NCBI GenBank assembly: GCA_035079385.1
Contig: JAVHKY010000008.1
Location: 3,828,001-3,892,000, forward strand
From: Aspidiotus rigidus
Taxonomy: Eukaryota; Arthropoda; Insecta; Hemiptera; Diaspididae
Length of the DNA stretch: 64,000 bases
Reading direction: 5' to 3'
The position numbers were made by a program, and so were the translations under genes. A model generated the notes under the pieces. The model saw nothing but the letters and a program-made list of their open reading frames with translations. It did no database searches and was not told where the DNA came from. Shown here piece by piece: positions 33,533 to 46,300 of this stretch (its first letter is position 1; every line of letters starts with the position of its first letter).

Positions 33533-34591
33533 TAGTCCAGTAAAATTAGCCATTTCAAAGGTCGAAAAAAACAATAAATGGTACAGATGCAAAACTTGGA
33601 AAAGTTGTTGGGAACTTTCTCATAAGTCTTTTCCCAAGTTTCCTCAACATTCCGAGTGGAGCTTTTCCCCCAGGGGGGTACAAAGAAGAAATTTTTTAGT
33701 TTTCTAGCTCCAATTCGCAAACAAACGATTTTAGAGAAAAAAAGTTCAAACGAAAATTGTTCCTCGTAAAATTTCCTATAAAAAAGCTCTCTACATATTT
33801 TTCTGTAAATGCACTGTTACGCCACTACAGCGCGTGACAAGTGAACACCTCTCACTACTCTGTATCATTGACATTGATTTACGCAGCACATTGCATTCTA
33901 CCATATAAAAATGCGAGTTATTGTTTCTGCGCGTCGAGTGGCCTGGGAACAAATTAATGTGGTTGGGTATAGATTCTACATCTACTATTTTAAGAGGACA
34001 TCAACACTTTATAATCAATACCATAATTTATTTTTCATTTGCCAATCTTTTTCTTTTCAATACTTACAAGTAGAAACAGTCAGTTACAAATGCATGTGAA
34101 ATTGAAAATTTTTGAGTTTATAAAGGATTAAAATGAAATTTATCTTTTCTTACTTATCATTATTTATTTTTTTTACAATAATTCTTATCTACGACTTACT
34201 GGTACCAACGAAAACAATGTAATAGGTGACTCGCGTCGCGTGGTATACCTGATCTACATTCTCACATACGGAGTAGCAAGAGGTGTTCACTTGTCACGCC
34301 CTGTAGCGGCGTAACACTGAATTTATAGAAAAAATATGTAGTGACCTTTTTTATAGGAAATTTTACGAGGAACAATTTTTATTTGAACATTTTTCCTCTA
34401 AAATCATTTGTTCGCGAATTAGAGCTGGAAAACTAAAAAATTTCCCCTTTGTAGCCCCCTGGGGGAAAAAGCTCCACTCGGAATGTTGGGGAAACTTGGG
34501 AAAAGACTCACGAGAAGGTTCTTAACAACTTTTCCAAATTTCGCTTCTGTACCATTTATTGTTTATTACAATGGCTAATTTTACTGGACTA
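33533..34591. mobile_element. Foldback element with 325-bp inverted arms
   Basis: The left arm 33533-33861 begins TAGTCCAGTAAAATTAGCCA. The right arm 34270-34591 is its inverse, ending GGCTAATTTTACTGGACTA. Shared inner words include CCCCCAGGGGG/CCCCCTGGGGG, AAGTGAACACCTCTC and GTTACGCC. The 408-bp centre encodes nothing recognisable. Arms differ by scattered substitutions and small indels. Confidence 0.8.
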
Positions 34592-35110
34592 GTAATGACA
34601 ATTCAGATTTGTTTTGTTCATGTCCCTTTTTTCTAGAACTTTTAACGTGCATACATTCTCTGGGTATGCTCATCCGCCTTCAACTTCGTGACGTTCCTTC
34701 TCAGGCAAAAAATTAGCCCCTAGAGCAGAAACGTAAACGACGACGCCCGATGAAGGCAAAGAAAGCACTGTTAGTGCATTGATTATTATGTTTTGTTTCT
34801 CCGTTCTAGTAAGGGTTCCAGTCTCCTCAACTTTATTCCATTTTATTCTATTCCAGATTTATTTTGTTCTAGATTTTCAACGGATTAAATTTTATTTTAG
34901 ACTTTTGACTGAGTTTATTTTATTTTTTTACTTTAGCAGTCTATTGCTGAATTAAAGCATTTTGCTGTTCACATTTTTTTTTCCGAAGTTGTATATATTA
35001 TTTGCTGCGCAATCCTCAATTTGCTGTTCAATGCAACCTTTTACTGTGCATTATTTTCTTTGCTGTGGGATCCTCATTTTGCTGTGATTACATTCTTTCC
35101 ACTCCGTAAA
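34592..35110 (+). repeat. T-rich stretch with TTTGCTGT words
   Basis: TTTTATTCTATTCCAG-like words (34840-34940), then TTTGCTGTTCA, TTTGCTGCGCA, TTTGCTGTTCAAT, TTTGCTGTGGGA and TTTGCTGTGAT (34960-35100). These are the counterpart of the block at 33010-33200. GATGAAGGCAAAGAAAGCAC at 34752 recalls a ribozyme-like end but lacks a stem II. Confidence 0.4.
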
Positions 35111-38100
35111 CCATATTTTTTGCTGTGCTCTAAAATCCAACCCAAAATTTTTGTTCTGAGTCCCTGCATTTTTACTGAAGAGCGGAGGTAGGCGTAATGT
35201 GAAGTCATCAAAGTACGACATTATCAGAGAATATAACATCATTTGGAGGACCTGAAGAATGCTCTTGGGGCGATATTCTTTCAACAGACTGCTAATAACC
35301 CGCAAAAAGGATAAGAATAATACTCTGCTCGCCACTCGTATGCGAAATTCTCATAACTATTCAAGAACAAATACTCAATTTGAATGATCTTAGAAGCGAA
35401 ATAATACCGATTCAGACCAACGAGAGAGAAAACCCATGTAATATCAATTCAGTACACGGTGTAAATATTATACTATTTTCATGAATAAATTAGTTCCTCT
35501 AAATTTATAATTAAATTGAGAGGATAACTTATTCATATCGATAGGTTTCGACCGCCCATTTTCGTAACGTGCCACCTTATTATGCGTTAATAATTTGTTC
35601 TTCTATATGGTGGCCACAGGTAGTACAACTAGATACATGTTAGCTAAAAATATTATTTTGTACTCTTCCAGTCGGATTCTGATGACTAACTCTTTTCGTT
35701 ATACCTGCTCGACGGTCGGTCGTACCTTGTCGCACCTGAAACAGGAAATTACTTTGCGTGTCCAAATCTAGATACGGTATCCGTCGTATTTCATTTTCCT
35801 TCAAAACAAATAGTTACCTCCGTAGGCAGTACGGCAATAATAATTACCAAATTACCACACCGAATCCGAGTCCTTTAATTATTGAGTTAGGTTTAATTTT
35901 TTTTTTTTATCCCTCAAAGTATATAATCTGGTTCGCGCGTACGCTATATAACCGAATTCTGTACAGACAGCACGTAAACGGATGTTCGTATCATAACATC
36001 AGGATAAAATATATACTGTTTATTATTGAATCTGAATCGAGAAAATTATCGATTATTATTGAAAGTTGAACCTTCATCCTCTTCCCCACACAAATTCTAT
36101 AATTATTTCATTTGATTCGGTTTCTTAACGTTGATATCGTCGAGGTCGAGTACGAAGTAATGAATCTCACAACTATTTTTTCGTAATGATAAAGACTCAA
36201 ATCTATCATTCGCGTAATGACGAATACGACTCTCTTTTCTCTTTCAATTATTACAACTTATTTATCAATATTTTGAAACATACTTATTTTCTACTGCGAT
36301 ATCCCATGGCGGGGTGACGATCTCCTATTCCAGCGCACCCACCTGCCCATCCTCACCAAGCTCATAATTTAATTTCCTTCGATCACAAGAGTCCACGCTG
36401 TAACAAATTGACGATTTCAGCCATCCACTGCTTCAAAATTTCTTCTAAAGGGAAACCGGGTTTAGCGCTATGGACTAGTAAAATTTATAAAATGAGGAAT
36501 TTTGGGTGATTACACTACCTTACATCCCTCAACTGACTTCAATTTTTGGAACCTACTTGTTCAGAGAACAAAAAAAAAAAAAAAATTATTACAAAATATT
36601 TAATTTTATTAGCACTTAGAAGTGTAGAGATAGGAGTTATAGGGTAGGCTATATACAGTAACTTACTGTACAATGCCGGTTGATAATTATACAATATTTT
36701 TACAACGAAGTATCAACTCATTTATTTTACGACCGGTTCGAAATAAATAATACACAGCGCATACCTATATATTCTCGTCCATCAGTCCTTGGTTCGTTAT
36801 ACAAACACATCACTATGATAAACTATAATGAAATTTTCGTAATTTGTTCTTCATAGTATACAACCGTACTATAGTTTTTAAAAAGAAAAAAAAAATATTT
36901 TAATTATACACCTAAGCGCGCGTGCTTTTCGAAATTGAATTTAGGATGTTTTTATGTATTAATTTGGCCGATTCATTATCTATATTATTCTGAACCTATA
37001 CATGAAAGAAAACACGTACAAACAACATCGACTCGACTGCCAATGACATAGGTTTGCATCTTGTCAACCCATTACGAAATAAGCACCTATTAGAGTTCTA
37101 AATAAGATCGAAAGAAAATTACCAACATTTCAGGTATTATTAGTGTAGCGGGTCATTTTCCCAGTATTTGAGACAATTCGAGACAGTAACGAAGTCACCG
37201 CTTTCAAGATGATGAGGATATAAAATCCATTTCCAAGTAAAAAAATTGTGCGAACTACGGATGAGTAATAGGACTCCACCACTATTAATATTATCCAAAT
37301 ACACAAATAAATTATGATTACAACCAGTCCGGCGCGCTCAGCGGCTAGGCCTACGGCACTGGCACGGGCTCGTGTAAGGAGAGCGCAACTCGTAAAATTT
37401 TGTTGATTGAATAAGGACAACAACTTAGGACATTCGTGCTCGTGCTGTTGGGAGCTCGCATTCTTATGAAATCTTTTAATTCAGTTTTTCGTGATCCTAC
37501 TCCACTCCAACTTTTACAATTCACAAAAAGGAAAAGCTAGATCAGATTAAGAATTCTACCGATAATATTCAACTTTGTTTTGTAAATGAAATCTCATTCT
37601 GATCTCATCATTCTATATTTCCACTTCAGAGAAGAGGAACAAAATTAGGTTTACATAGTAATGAACCGCATTTTTTTACTGCCCGCATTTTCGATAACAG
37701 CATAAGGATCTTGTTTGTCCGACAAATTGTAATGATAAAAGCTTAAATAAAAGAGAGAAGCTTCTAGCTCACGAATACGGACATATGGTTCCTTATTTTC
37801 CCTTTGTTTTCAAAATATTAGAAGATCTTTTATCTCTCAAGGGAAATAACACGTGAAACTTTTTTATTTTGAGCATTTTAGTAAAATAGGGTAAGCCGTT
37901 ATCAGTTATCACATAAAAATTGGTCCATGGCGTCGTATAATTACTGACAATAGGACAACGCCATCAACGGAAGAAAGACAGTCGACTCCACACTTTACTC
38001 TAGATCTTGCGCCACGCGCCACTGCGCATGCGCTAGACAGAATGACATGTATAAGATCGCGTTTGCTGCACGTGGTTCTCTATCCTGTTCTTACTTCCTT

Positions 38101-38440
38101 AATGTCTAGTGATGCGTACAGGGAGGACACAATTTTTAATGAGAACTTCTTTTCTACATAGGCTGAAATTTTCATTACAGCTTAAAAGTTATTCTCAAAT
38201 AACACAAATATGTAGTGAAAATTTCAAATTGATCGGTCAAACGGAGAGGACAGACGCACAAATTACCTGTTTTATACATTTAGATGTACTAAGTAAAGAC
38301 TCAAGCGTACGTCCTCGTTTGGAAGAGGAGGAGGAACCCTTTTTTTGTCGAAATATCAAGTGCAATTGTCTACTTTAATTTGTTGACAAACCCCTCCTTT
38401 CTTATCAGAGGAATCATAAAGCGCGTACGCGAAAAAAAGT
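35111..38440. other. No gene recognised
   Basis: More than 3 kb with no repeat family or motif-bearing frame that I can name. Poly(A) of about 17 lies at 36570. This could include unrecognised exons or introns of the gene at 28608. Confidence 0.35.
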
Positions 38441-38459
38441 GAAACCTATCCTACCCCCG

Positions 38460-39783
38460 GACAGGATACAATCGAAAATTACATCTAAATTTATACAAAA
38501 GTCTCACTCGACCTCAATTGGATTACGGTGCTCCTATCTATAATCTAGCAGTACTCTGCTTTATCGTAACTCGACACAATCGAAACTATCTCTCTACAAC
38601 TTGTAACTGGAGCAATTAGAACGAGCCCCAGACTTAGTCTGTATGCAGAATCATCTGAACCACCATTTTCCACTCGCCGAGTTATTCTTCCATCCCACCT
38701 TCTTGTTTCAAGATTTCCACATCTACAAATACATTCTTTCTCAAATTAGTCCGGTCTTCATTCATCAATCCAAGAAATATATTCGCTCTTCTCTAGAAAC
38801 CTCCTGTTCTCACTGCTTCAGAATTAAGGCTCTTGTTCCCCATTATCCCGGATATTCTTCCATGGCGCCTCCCTTTCATCCGACTGGATCTACGAAAGTT
38901 CCAGAAATACACAATTCACTCCAGCATATTACAGAAATATTAGACCAATATGCAAACCATATCCATGCATAACGGACGCGTCAAAACTCAACGACAAGGC
39001 GGCGAACGTATTGTCTATAGGTCAGGAAATATCAGGTAAGGTGACGGTCAAGTAAACCTTATTTCCTCCAAGACAAAATAAGCTCCTCCTGACAGACTCT
39101 CTTTCATCTCTCCAACCAATGATTTCTCTCACAACCCACTCAACCAACGAATTTTTCTAACTATTCACACATTAAAAACAATTAACTCTCATCTCATACT
39201 AGCTGGATCGCGGGCCATATCGACTTCCTCCTCATGGTACAGTGGACGAAGCAGCCAAACAAGCAACGTCATTATAGTCATTACCGACAGTAAGTGACTG
39301 CATATTGATTCCGGCTATAATATATTACAGCACTACGTCCTTCAATCTTTGGTACTCTTCCTGGGAAGTCCAACGACAAATTGAGAAAAATCAAAATTGA
39401 ACCCCTACATAGGTCAACACCTCGCCGTCGTTCCAGACGAGAAGAAGTCATCTTGGCTCGACTAAAAATGGGTCACACTCATCTCAATCACATATGCCTT
39501 CTCACGAATTTTGCTTCACTTATCATTTCCTCAATACCAGAACGAAAATCTAACTGTAGACCATTTTTTTTACGAGCCAAATACGTACCACTAAACACCA
39601 GCTCAGCACTAAAAAATAACTCCCGACAACATCGTCTCAACTTTAACTCAAATTTACGATCACATACAACGACTACTTTTAACATTGATTACCCTCACTG
39701 TTCATTCGCCGTCTCTTAATTTACTGTTTGTAATTCAAGTTATACACTGAGCAAAGAGCCCAGTGCCCGCGTTAAAAAAAAGA
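38460..39783 (+). pseudogene. I-like retrotransposon copy (thumb, RNase H, tail)
   Basis: Plus orientation: LDTIETISLQLVTGAIRTSP, then RLSLYAESSEPPF (near 38630), LLLTDSLSSLQPM (near 39090), DEAAKQATSL (near 39260), then SRREEVILARLKMGHTHLNH (near 39430) and a decayed knuckle. The end is CCCGCGTTAAAAAAAA (39769-39780), the family 3' terminus. Frames change at least twice. No RT catalytic box, so it is 5'-truncated. Confidence 0.8.
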
Positions 39784-40053
39784 ACAACATGAATAATTTC
39801 AGTTATGAACTCTTCAAAAGGGATGCGCTCCTAGATAAGACATGTTTCCTTTTTTTGACATGTTCTACGTCTTTAGGCGGGATTTACAACTTGATTGATT
39901 GGGCATCCGAGCACTATGATCCAGAGACACCGAAAATTTTCACTTTTGTGGTACTCCTTTTCCTTATTCAATTATATGAAAGAAAACTTAGCTCCACCGT
40001 CAGGCAAGACTTATCAATTGTCTTTTTCTTTTGCCAATATCACCCAATATACT

Positions 40054-40245
40054 ATTTCAACAGGGAACCTGTTTTCTGGGAAGGCTAAATTGAAGAGAAA
40101 TGACGAGCGGCGGCCGCCGTCCGTCAGAATGTGGACTTAGAAAAAAAAAACTCACGAGTTCTTCAACCGAGGGTAGCAGGAAACCTTTAAAAACTTCATA
40201 AAACAGGTTCCCTCTTTGCCTCGATTAATACAATTAATGAAGGCA
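40054..40245. mobile_element. Short member of the satellite-bearing element family
   Basis: CAACAGGGAACCTGTTTTCT (40059) and ATAAAACAGGTTCCCTCTTT (40198) are inverted ends. Between them is the GC-rich GCGGCGGCCGCCGTCCGTC, but there is no satellite array. The right end is followed by GCCTCGATTAATACAATTAA.. GAAGGC, the same hairpin as at 17390. Confidence 0.6.
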
Positions 40246-41336
40246 ACCCCGAGCAACTGTTTTAAAAAATATTGACCCATAACCTCGAGAGGAAGAATCT
40301 TTCTCCTCAACCAACATATTATAACCTATAGTGTACCAGCCTCGTGTCATCTTCTACTAAGATAGGTATAAACGGTGAACACATGAAAATTAATGGTTAG
40401 AGGAATCAAAATTTAAATATAAAGTTAAAAACATTGAAGTCTACAAAGGAAAGAAAGGAGGTTTTATTGAAGGTAATCACATCAGGATTGTCATTTAAGT
40501 AGTTAAGGGGATAAATTGGACTTTGAAGGTTACGGTTAATCATAATGAAAAGGGAATACTCGAGAGTAAACCAGAGAAATTGTAAATACCGCAAGAATAC
40601 CTGGCCTATGTAAGCTGTGGAAACAGGAATTTTCGGTTTGTCCTAGTCTGCAGTGTAGTTAATATGGCTTCATCCATCAAGTTGTACATGCGCTCAATTT
40701 CAGCTATGCGAATTATATCGATACTAGGTGGTTTCTAAACATAACGCGTCTTAATCTCTATATAATAAAAGAATTGACCGTTTTTTTGGAGCAAGTAAAC
40801 TCCAAATCTATTGGACGGATTTTGACGAGATTTTTACAGCATCCTCTCACGATGGTCTAGATGGTGACGAGGTGGTCAAAAATAAAAAACTCCCCCTTTT
40901 AAAGCCATGGCGAGGGATGAAAGTCAGATGTTTCTGGCTGCATGTTTTCATTGTGGAGTGTATAAGTGAAATGAAAGTTTTTTACTTTTACAAAATTGAG
41001 AAAATTGCTTGGAAATGCGGATTGGGTGTTGATAAATGGCCGCGTATAATTTCGAACGGTTTACGGGACCGTTTTATTCTCTTTCAAATTATTTTTTTGT
41101 CTTTCATGATTGTTATTAGTCGTTGTTTTGGGTTCCGATTTATTTTGGGAGTTGATTTGCTTTTCTCTTATCCTGCACATTGTTATCGTTACCATAAATT
41201 ATATTGTTTTGTTTTGTTATTTTTCTGATTCCAATTATTTTTGTTCTTCGTGTTATCATGTTGTCTATGAACTTTTTGGTTGGCGCGAGTCAAGTTTTTC
41301 TGTTTCAAATTCTTTCTGTCCTTCTTTGCGTTCCAA

Positions 41337-42447
41337 ATGGCACGTAGGAAAAGTAAACTGTTCCGTTCGGGTTCAAAGTTGCGAAAACAATTGCAAAAAC
41401 GTAAGAATAATCGCCGTTTGACAAAACTTGAAGATGATGTGATCCCGTCATATGTTGCAACAAACGATTATTTGAAGAAATGCCATATTGGCGGGCTCAA
41501 CAAGATGTGTATGAAATGTGGATCCGAGTTTTTTAAAGGTGAAAGTTTACATACTGTATGTGTTGCAATAACGGTAGTTTTGAACTTCCCAGACACCCAA
41601 TTCCTCCGGATCTATTGATGGGGTCCTTTATTATATGAGTCTTGCGACTCTCCTCATTTTTTCAATAATATTTGTAATTATAATAATTCATTGGCAATAA
41701 CCTCCCTTGGTTGTCAAGAGAAATTATTTAACAATTTAACGTTTAAAATTTGTGGAAAGATGTTTCATAAAATTGGTAGTTTGTGTCCAGTATCCAATGA
41801 CCCTCGATTTCTGCAATTATATTTTCTAAATAAGCGGAAAAACGACGGCAAAATACGTCTTCCCTATTGCAATTGAATTTGATTGAAGCCTCTGAAAACG
41901 AATATGTAAGAGAATTTAAATCTGTGTACGAGAGAATTAGTCAAAATCCATGTCCGGAAGTGAAGGTGATTTTGAAAGAAATGCCTCTAATGTTTCCAGA
42001 TGAAAATTACAAGTATCAACCGAATATTTATAAGAAAAATGGAAAAAGAGTATCGGCCACAGAATTTTATTCTTTTCACTTCATGACACACGAGCGCAAT
42101 TATTTGCTGTACTATCGTCAATTACTGAACGTTTTTAGTGTAGATGTTGCAGCCAGAATTGAGAGCGAAAAATTATTGTTTTTGAGACTTCACCAGAAAG
42201 AGCTGCGATGCGATAGCTATGTTGATCTGAAAGATTCTTTAACAAACGATTCAGGGGCCAAGACTGGAAAAATGGTTATATTACCTTCTACTTTTACTGG
42301 TAATCTACAGAAATTTACAAAACAATTTTAAAAATAACCGATTAACATCCCATCAATTCATTTTATTTTTGTATAGGAGGTCCGCGCTATGTGCACGAAA
42401 AAGCGCAAGATGGACTTTCTTATGTCAGAAAATGATAGTACCTCATT
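41337..42447 (+). pseudogene. Helitron Rep/helicase N-terminal region, broken, with one intron
   Basis: ATG at 41337 begins MARRKSKLFRSG. The order of blocks fits Helitron replicases: C-M-K-C-G-S-E-F-F-K-G-E, then after a frameshift C-C-N-N-G-S-F-E-L-P-x5-P-P-D-L-L. Next FNNICNYNNSLAITSLG, FKICGKMFHKIGSLCP and RFLQLYFL after a second shift. Then ENEYVREFKS, RIESEKLLFLRLHQKELRCD and ILPSTFTG after a third shift. The frame appears to end at 42331, but a 77-bp intron (GTAATC 42300 to TATAG 42376) restores phase: the last codon of TFTG joins GPRYVHEKAQDGLSYVRK. It then hits TGA. The HUH nuclease and helicase domains that should follow are absent, so the element is non-autonomous. Confidence 0.8.
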
Positions 42448-44913
42448 AAGTGAGAATTTCTTATTGAAATCATTTTTTGTGTCGTTTTTTAAAGAAGGAC
42501 TTATTTCAGTGAAATTACATGTTAAGATTTATCAATTATTTTTATTAAAAAAAAAATGAGTATTGTTAGGAAACAGAAAAAAAAGTAAGAAGTGTTTTTC
42601 TCATTTAGATTCCGAGCAAGTGAGTGAATGAAAAATTAGGAGAGCGCCTTTAGGAGGGCTCTCTGAATGTGCCCAAGAAACACGATCCGACCTACAATAC
42701 TGTAGTTTTTATTGTCCGACGGACGGGTATTTCAGCTTGTTATGAATAAATCTGACTTTCAAGTAATTTACTATACCATTACAAACTTCTTTACAGAAGG
42801 TGGAGAACTTTTTTGACTTCGAAAAATTCATATCGAGTGTGATAAGGTACGAGCATAGAACACTGAAAATTGAAAACATCGCACAGGGGTATAATTTTAC
42901 TTTATTAATTGGCTACGAGAGTATTTCTGCGGTTATCCCTGGCAGTACTCTTGCAAGCAAACTAATAGGTTGTTCTGAGTTATTCCTCTTCAGTCTTGAA
43001 TGAGGAGAAAGTTTCTCTGGACAACAGGACGCAGGACCCCGTTCTCGTCAACCTCGATTAGAAGATACCTACAGGCAAGTTTCTCTTCTTGGTTAGTTAT
43101 GTGAATTTTTTCGCAGATTCAGATAGAAGTGCAAATTTTCAATGGCTTCTGTTTCAGTGTGTTTCATCCTAAAATACTCAACTTCGAAATTCAGAAGTTT
43201 AGTATACAGTTCTCTTCGAGAGCGAATTATAGATTCGATCTTTTTCTTGATTGAAAAATCATTCGAAATAATCTTTCATGACCAATTCTTATGTGACAGA
43301 TGTCTTGAGGAACTCGCGCGGTCATGTTAATCACTTAATATTGAATTGAATAACTCGATCGTATGTACTTATTAGAGTTTTCGTTTTAATACGACTTTCA
43401 AATTCATCTACGAATATGTGGATAAAAATGAGTGGTTGGGTAATTGATTTCAATTTTCAGTTCAGATTATAAAAATTGATAATTCATCGCATGGTATACC
43501 TATACCTACCTAAATTGAAGGTTATTAGGGGCGGAAGGCAGGGAGGTAAAACAAAATAAAAATAGTAACGAAATGTGATGAAACGAGCGCATGAATGTGA
43601 ACGCGGATATGGATACGCGCACTTCCAGTTGCAAAACTACGAAAACTAGAATCGACCACCATATAATCAACAAGGTGCCGAAAACGAAAGATAGAAAAAA
43701 AAAGGCCTCGTCGCCAAAAGGGATGTCGACTGATGATACGTTTCGTTTTAATTTAATTTTAACGCCGGAAATCCATTTTTTTTTTTTTTTTTTTTTTCCA
43801 AGGCACTTTTAGTTCACTTTTTTTTGTCTTTATAGGTTGTGAAATGATAATTTCAACCAGTCAACTTATAATTTAGTTTGCGAGCGAGCGTATTATTTCG
43901 TGTGATCAACCGACTAATTTCGGTTATCGAAAATTACATCGTTTTTTGCCTCTCGCCGGGTTCGTTAAATAGTGGACGGCAGACAGCACCACTAGAACGC
44001 ACGCTCAACGCCAATATTACTCTCTTGTCATTCGAAGTCAGGCTGGAAAAAATGGGAGTTACAATGTTATAGGGATATGTAGCTTCAAAAAGAAGGAACT
44101 AGGTTAACATCTTGATGTAGGTATAGTGAACATCAGCCTGCAAGTTGAGATCACTCGCGGGTATAAAATAATGTGTACTTCCTTTTTAAAGTCATTTTCT
44201 ATTTTGGTGACTATTTTGCATTCATCGTATCGTAGTATGCTTCAATACTTGTAGTTTAACCTTTATCTTGGGGCGGATGTAGACGATGACTTATTGATCG
44301 TGATCTGTTCAAAAATTTGCGGGAAATATTACTTGTATCTCAGACGATCGAAAGGCAAAGAGATTTCGCACTACCAAGTCATAGGCTGATGATTTTAAAG
44401 TTTTAGAACTACCCTGAACAACAATGATATCGTATAGGTACCCATATGTTTAATAGAATTTTTTTTTTTTTTTTTTTTAAAGGAAGAAAACACATGGACG
44501 TGTAATGATATATTTGTAACCTGTGGCTTGATATCTTAAAAGAACGAGGGATTGACAATTTAGAAATCGAAAAAATTGAAAAATCGAAAGCAATCGAGGA
44601 GTAAACAGAAAATAATGTAAATCAGTTAAGAGCAAAATTATAATTAAAACACTTCTTCCTTTTTAAATAACGATGACGAGTACCTTCGAAGGAAAAATCC
44701 TCTTCATTGTTTAATAGAAGTTAAAACTATCGATTAAGGGGCCAGTCAGCAGTCAAACATACTAATGCACAAAAGAGTGAATGGATTGTAAGAAGAGGTT
44801 GGCATGTAGTCACGTAACGAAGAATAGACCACAAATCAAGGGTCAGACTCCAAGCTCCATTGCTTCGTTCTTGGACGGCATCTGGCAGAATGCTTCAAAT
44901 CTAATCTCTTACC
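42448..44913. other. No gene recognised; a diverged Penelope-end copy at 42885-42985
   Basis: GAGAGTATTTCTGCGGTTATCCCTGGCAG aligns loosely with the hammerhead-bearing sequence at 5001-5030, with GCAAACTAATAGG as a further match; the core is destroyed. The plus frame 43591-43812 is lysine-rich and runs into poly(T), and is not supported. T runs at 43778 and 44459. Confidence 0.35.
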
Positions 44914-45177
44914 AAGGGTGTTGGAGGCAGGAGGCACTCTGCCTCTGGAGGTCTCTTGCCTCAGCCTCTGCCTCACTGTTGAAATTTTCAAGGCTCACTG
45001 GAGGCTTGGAGGCATCTCCAAGGACTCTTTTGGAAGCATCTGGAGCTACCTTCAAAGTACCTGCGGAGAGCTATTAAACCAAGGTATTGGAGGCTGGAGT
45101 ATTTTGCCTCCGGAGGTACCTTGCTTGCTTCCAAGACCCTTTAGGAGACATTTTTTTGCAACAGTATTCTATTCAAC

Positions 45178-46300
45178 ATAAACGTGAAAGACGAATACTC
45201 CGACGTGGAGTAAAACATGCAAACCGCAGAAAAATAAAAGACGACGAGCGCTTTCGGTTAAATAACCATCTTCAAGCCTGAAATGAAAGCAACTGACGAA
45301 CAAAAGAGAAGAACGAGGTATTAAGATCGTCCAAACGAGAAATCACGGTGTGAGTCATAAACCAGTTCGATCAGGCCATCTTCCGGAATGTACGAATTGA
45401 GTACAGTGATACCGTCAGTGTTGAGATGACGAATTATCTCTATACTCTCGAGGGCGATACGCTTACGGTAGGAATTCTCCTTATGGAGGAGTTTTTCGGA
45501 TCCCTCGCGGAAGCTGTGGCCACTATTTATTAAGTGATCGGCGAAAGCTGACTCCCCTAAGTGTCCCTTCTTCCAAGACTTCAGGTGCTCAGCAACTCTA
45601 ACTTTCATTTGGCGGCTGGTCTCACCAATATAAAAGCCTCCACAATCCTGACACTCCAACTTATACACACCACTCCTCTCATCGACAGGTATGGGGTCCT
45701 TCAGTCTCACAAACAACCTCTTGACTGTGGTAGGGTTGTAAAACGCGGGTCTGAAGCCAAACGGGCGAAAGGCCCGACCCAATTGGAGGGAGAACTTCCC
45801 CAGGAAAGGGAGACTGATCCAACGCAAACGGCGATCACGGATAGTGTCTCGGGAAGGGAGGCGGTGGAATCCAGGAGGCTCCTTGTAACATTCCTCCGGA
45901 CCATCACGTCAACGTCGACTCCATTCACTCTAGCCAGGTGTTTTATAGTGCGTACTTCTTTCTTAAAAGCAGACTGACTCAACGGAATACGAGTCAGTCT
46001 GTGAACTAGGCTATGAAAAGCAGCCATCTTGTGAGCAACAGGACCGAACGAACCACCGTGGACTAAAACATCGGTCGTAGTATCTTTCCTGTAAATTCCA
46101 AACTCATGGATACCGTCTACAATAGAGATTCGTGATTTCTCGTTTGGACGATCCTAATACCTCGTTCTTCTCTTTTGTTCGTCAGTTGCTTTCATTTCAG
46201 GCTTGAAGATGGTTATTTAACCGAAAGCGCTCGTCGTCTTTTATTTTTCTGCGGTTTGCATGTTTTACTCCACGTCGGAGTATTCGTCTTTCACATTTAT
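45178..46300. mobile_element. Penelope-like element with inverted terminal copies
   Basis: Two inverted arms of about 170 bp (45178-45347 and 46131-46300) share GAAAGACGAATACTCC, AAACATGCAAACCGCAGAAA, CGAGCGCTTTCGGTT, CTTCAAGCCTGAAATGAAAG and CGTCCAAACGAGAAATCACG. Each arm contains the hammerhead-like order TTGAAGA-hairpin-GAAA (46203-46226 on plus; 45275-45252 on minus). The right arm also repeats the last bases of the reading frame. Inverted and partial terminal copies and 5' truncation are known habits of Penelope elements. It sits inside the MITE at 44914-46644. Confidence 0.8.
45321..46130 (-). pseudogene. Penelope-like RT C-terminus, linker and GIY-YIG endonuclease
   Basis: Read on minus. 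FGIYRKDTTTDVLVHGGSFG and KMAAFHSLVHRLTRIPLSQS (46090-45960) are the RT thumb and linker. After a frameshift near 45860 come DRRLRWISLPFLGKF, KDPIPVDERSGVYKLEC (near 45660), C-Q-D-C-G-G-F-Y-I-G-E-T, then R-x7-E-H, ending with DFSFGRS and TAA. G-V-Y..Y-I-G with a C-x2-C between them is diagnostic of the Penelope subclass of GIY-YIG nucleases, which nick target DNA for priming. Arg and the EH pair are present, so the nuclease domain itself looks undamaged (about 168 residues). The RT catalytic palm is missing, and the frame ends inside the left terminal repeat. Confidence 0.88.

Noticed and set aside
34752..34785. CCCGATGAAGGCAAAGAAAGCAC..GTGC as another hammerhead
   Set aside because: GATGA, GAAA and a GCAC/GTGC stem are present, but no stem II can form between the boxes.
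43591..43812. Lysine-rich plus frame as a gene start
   Set aside because: It has no splice donor of quality and runs into a T tract; CpG content is higher but nothing else supports it.
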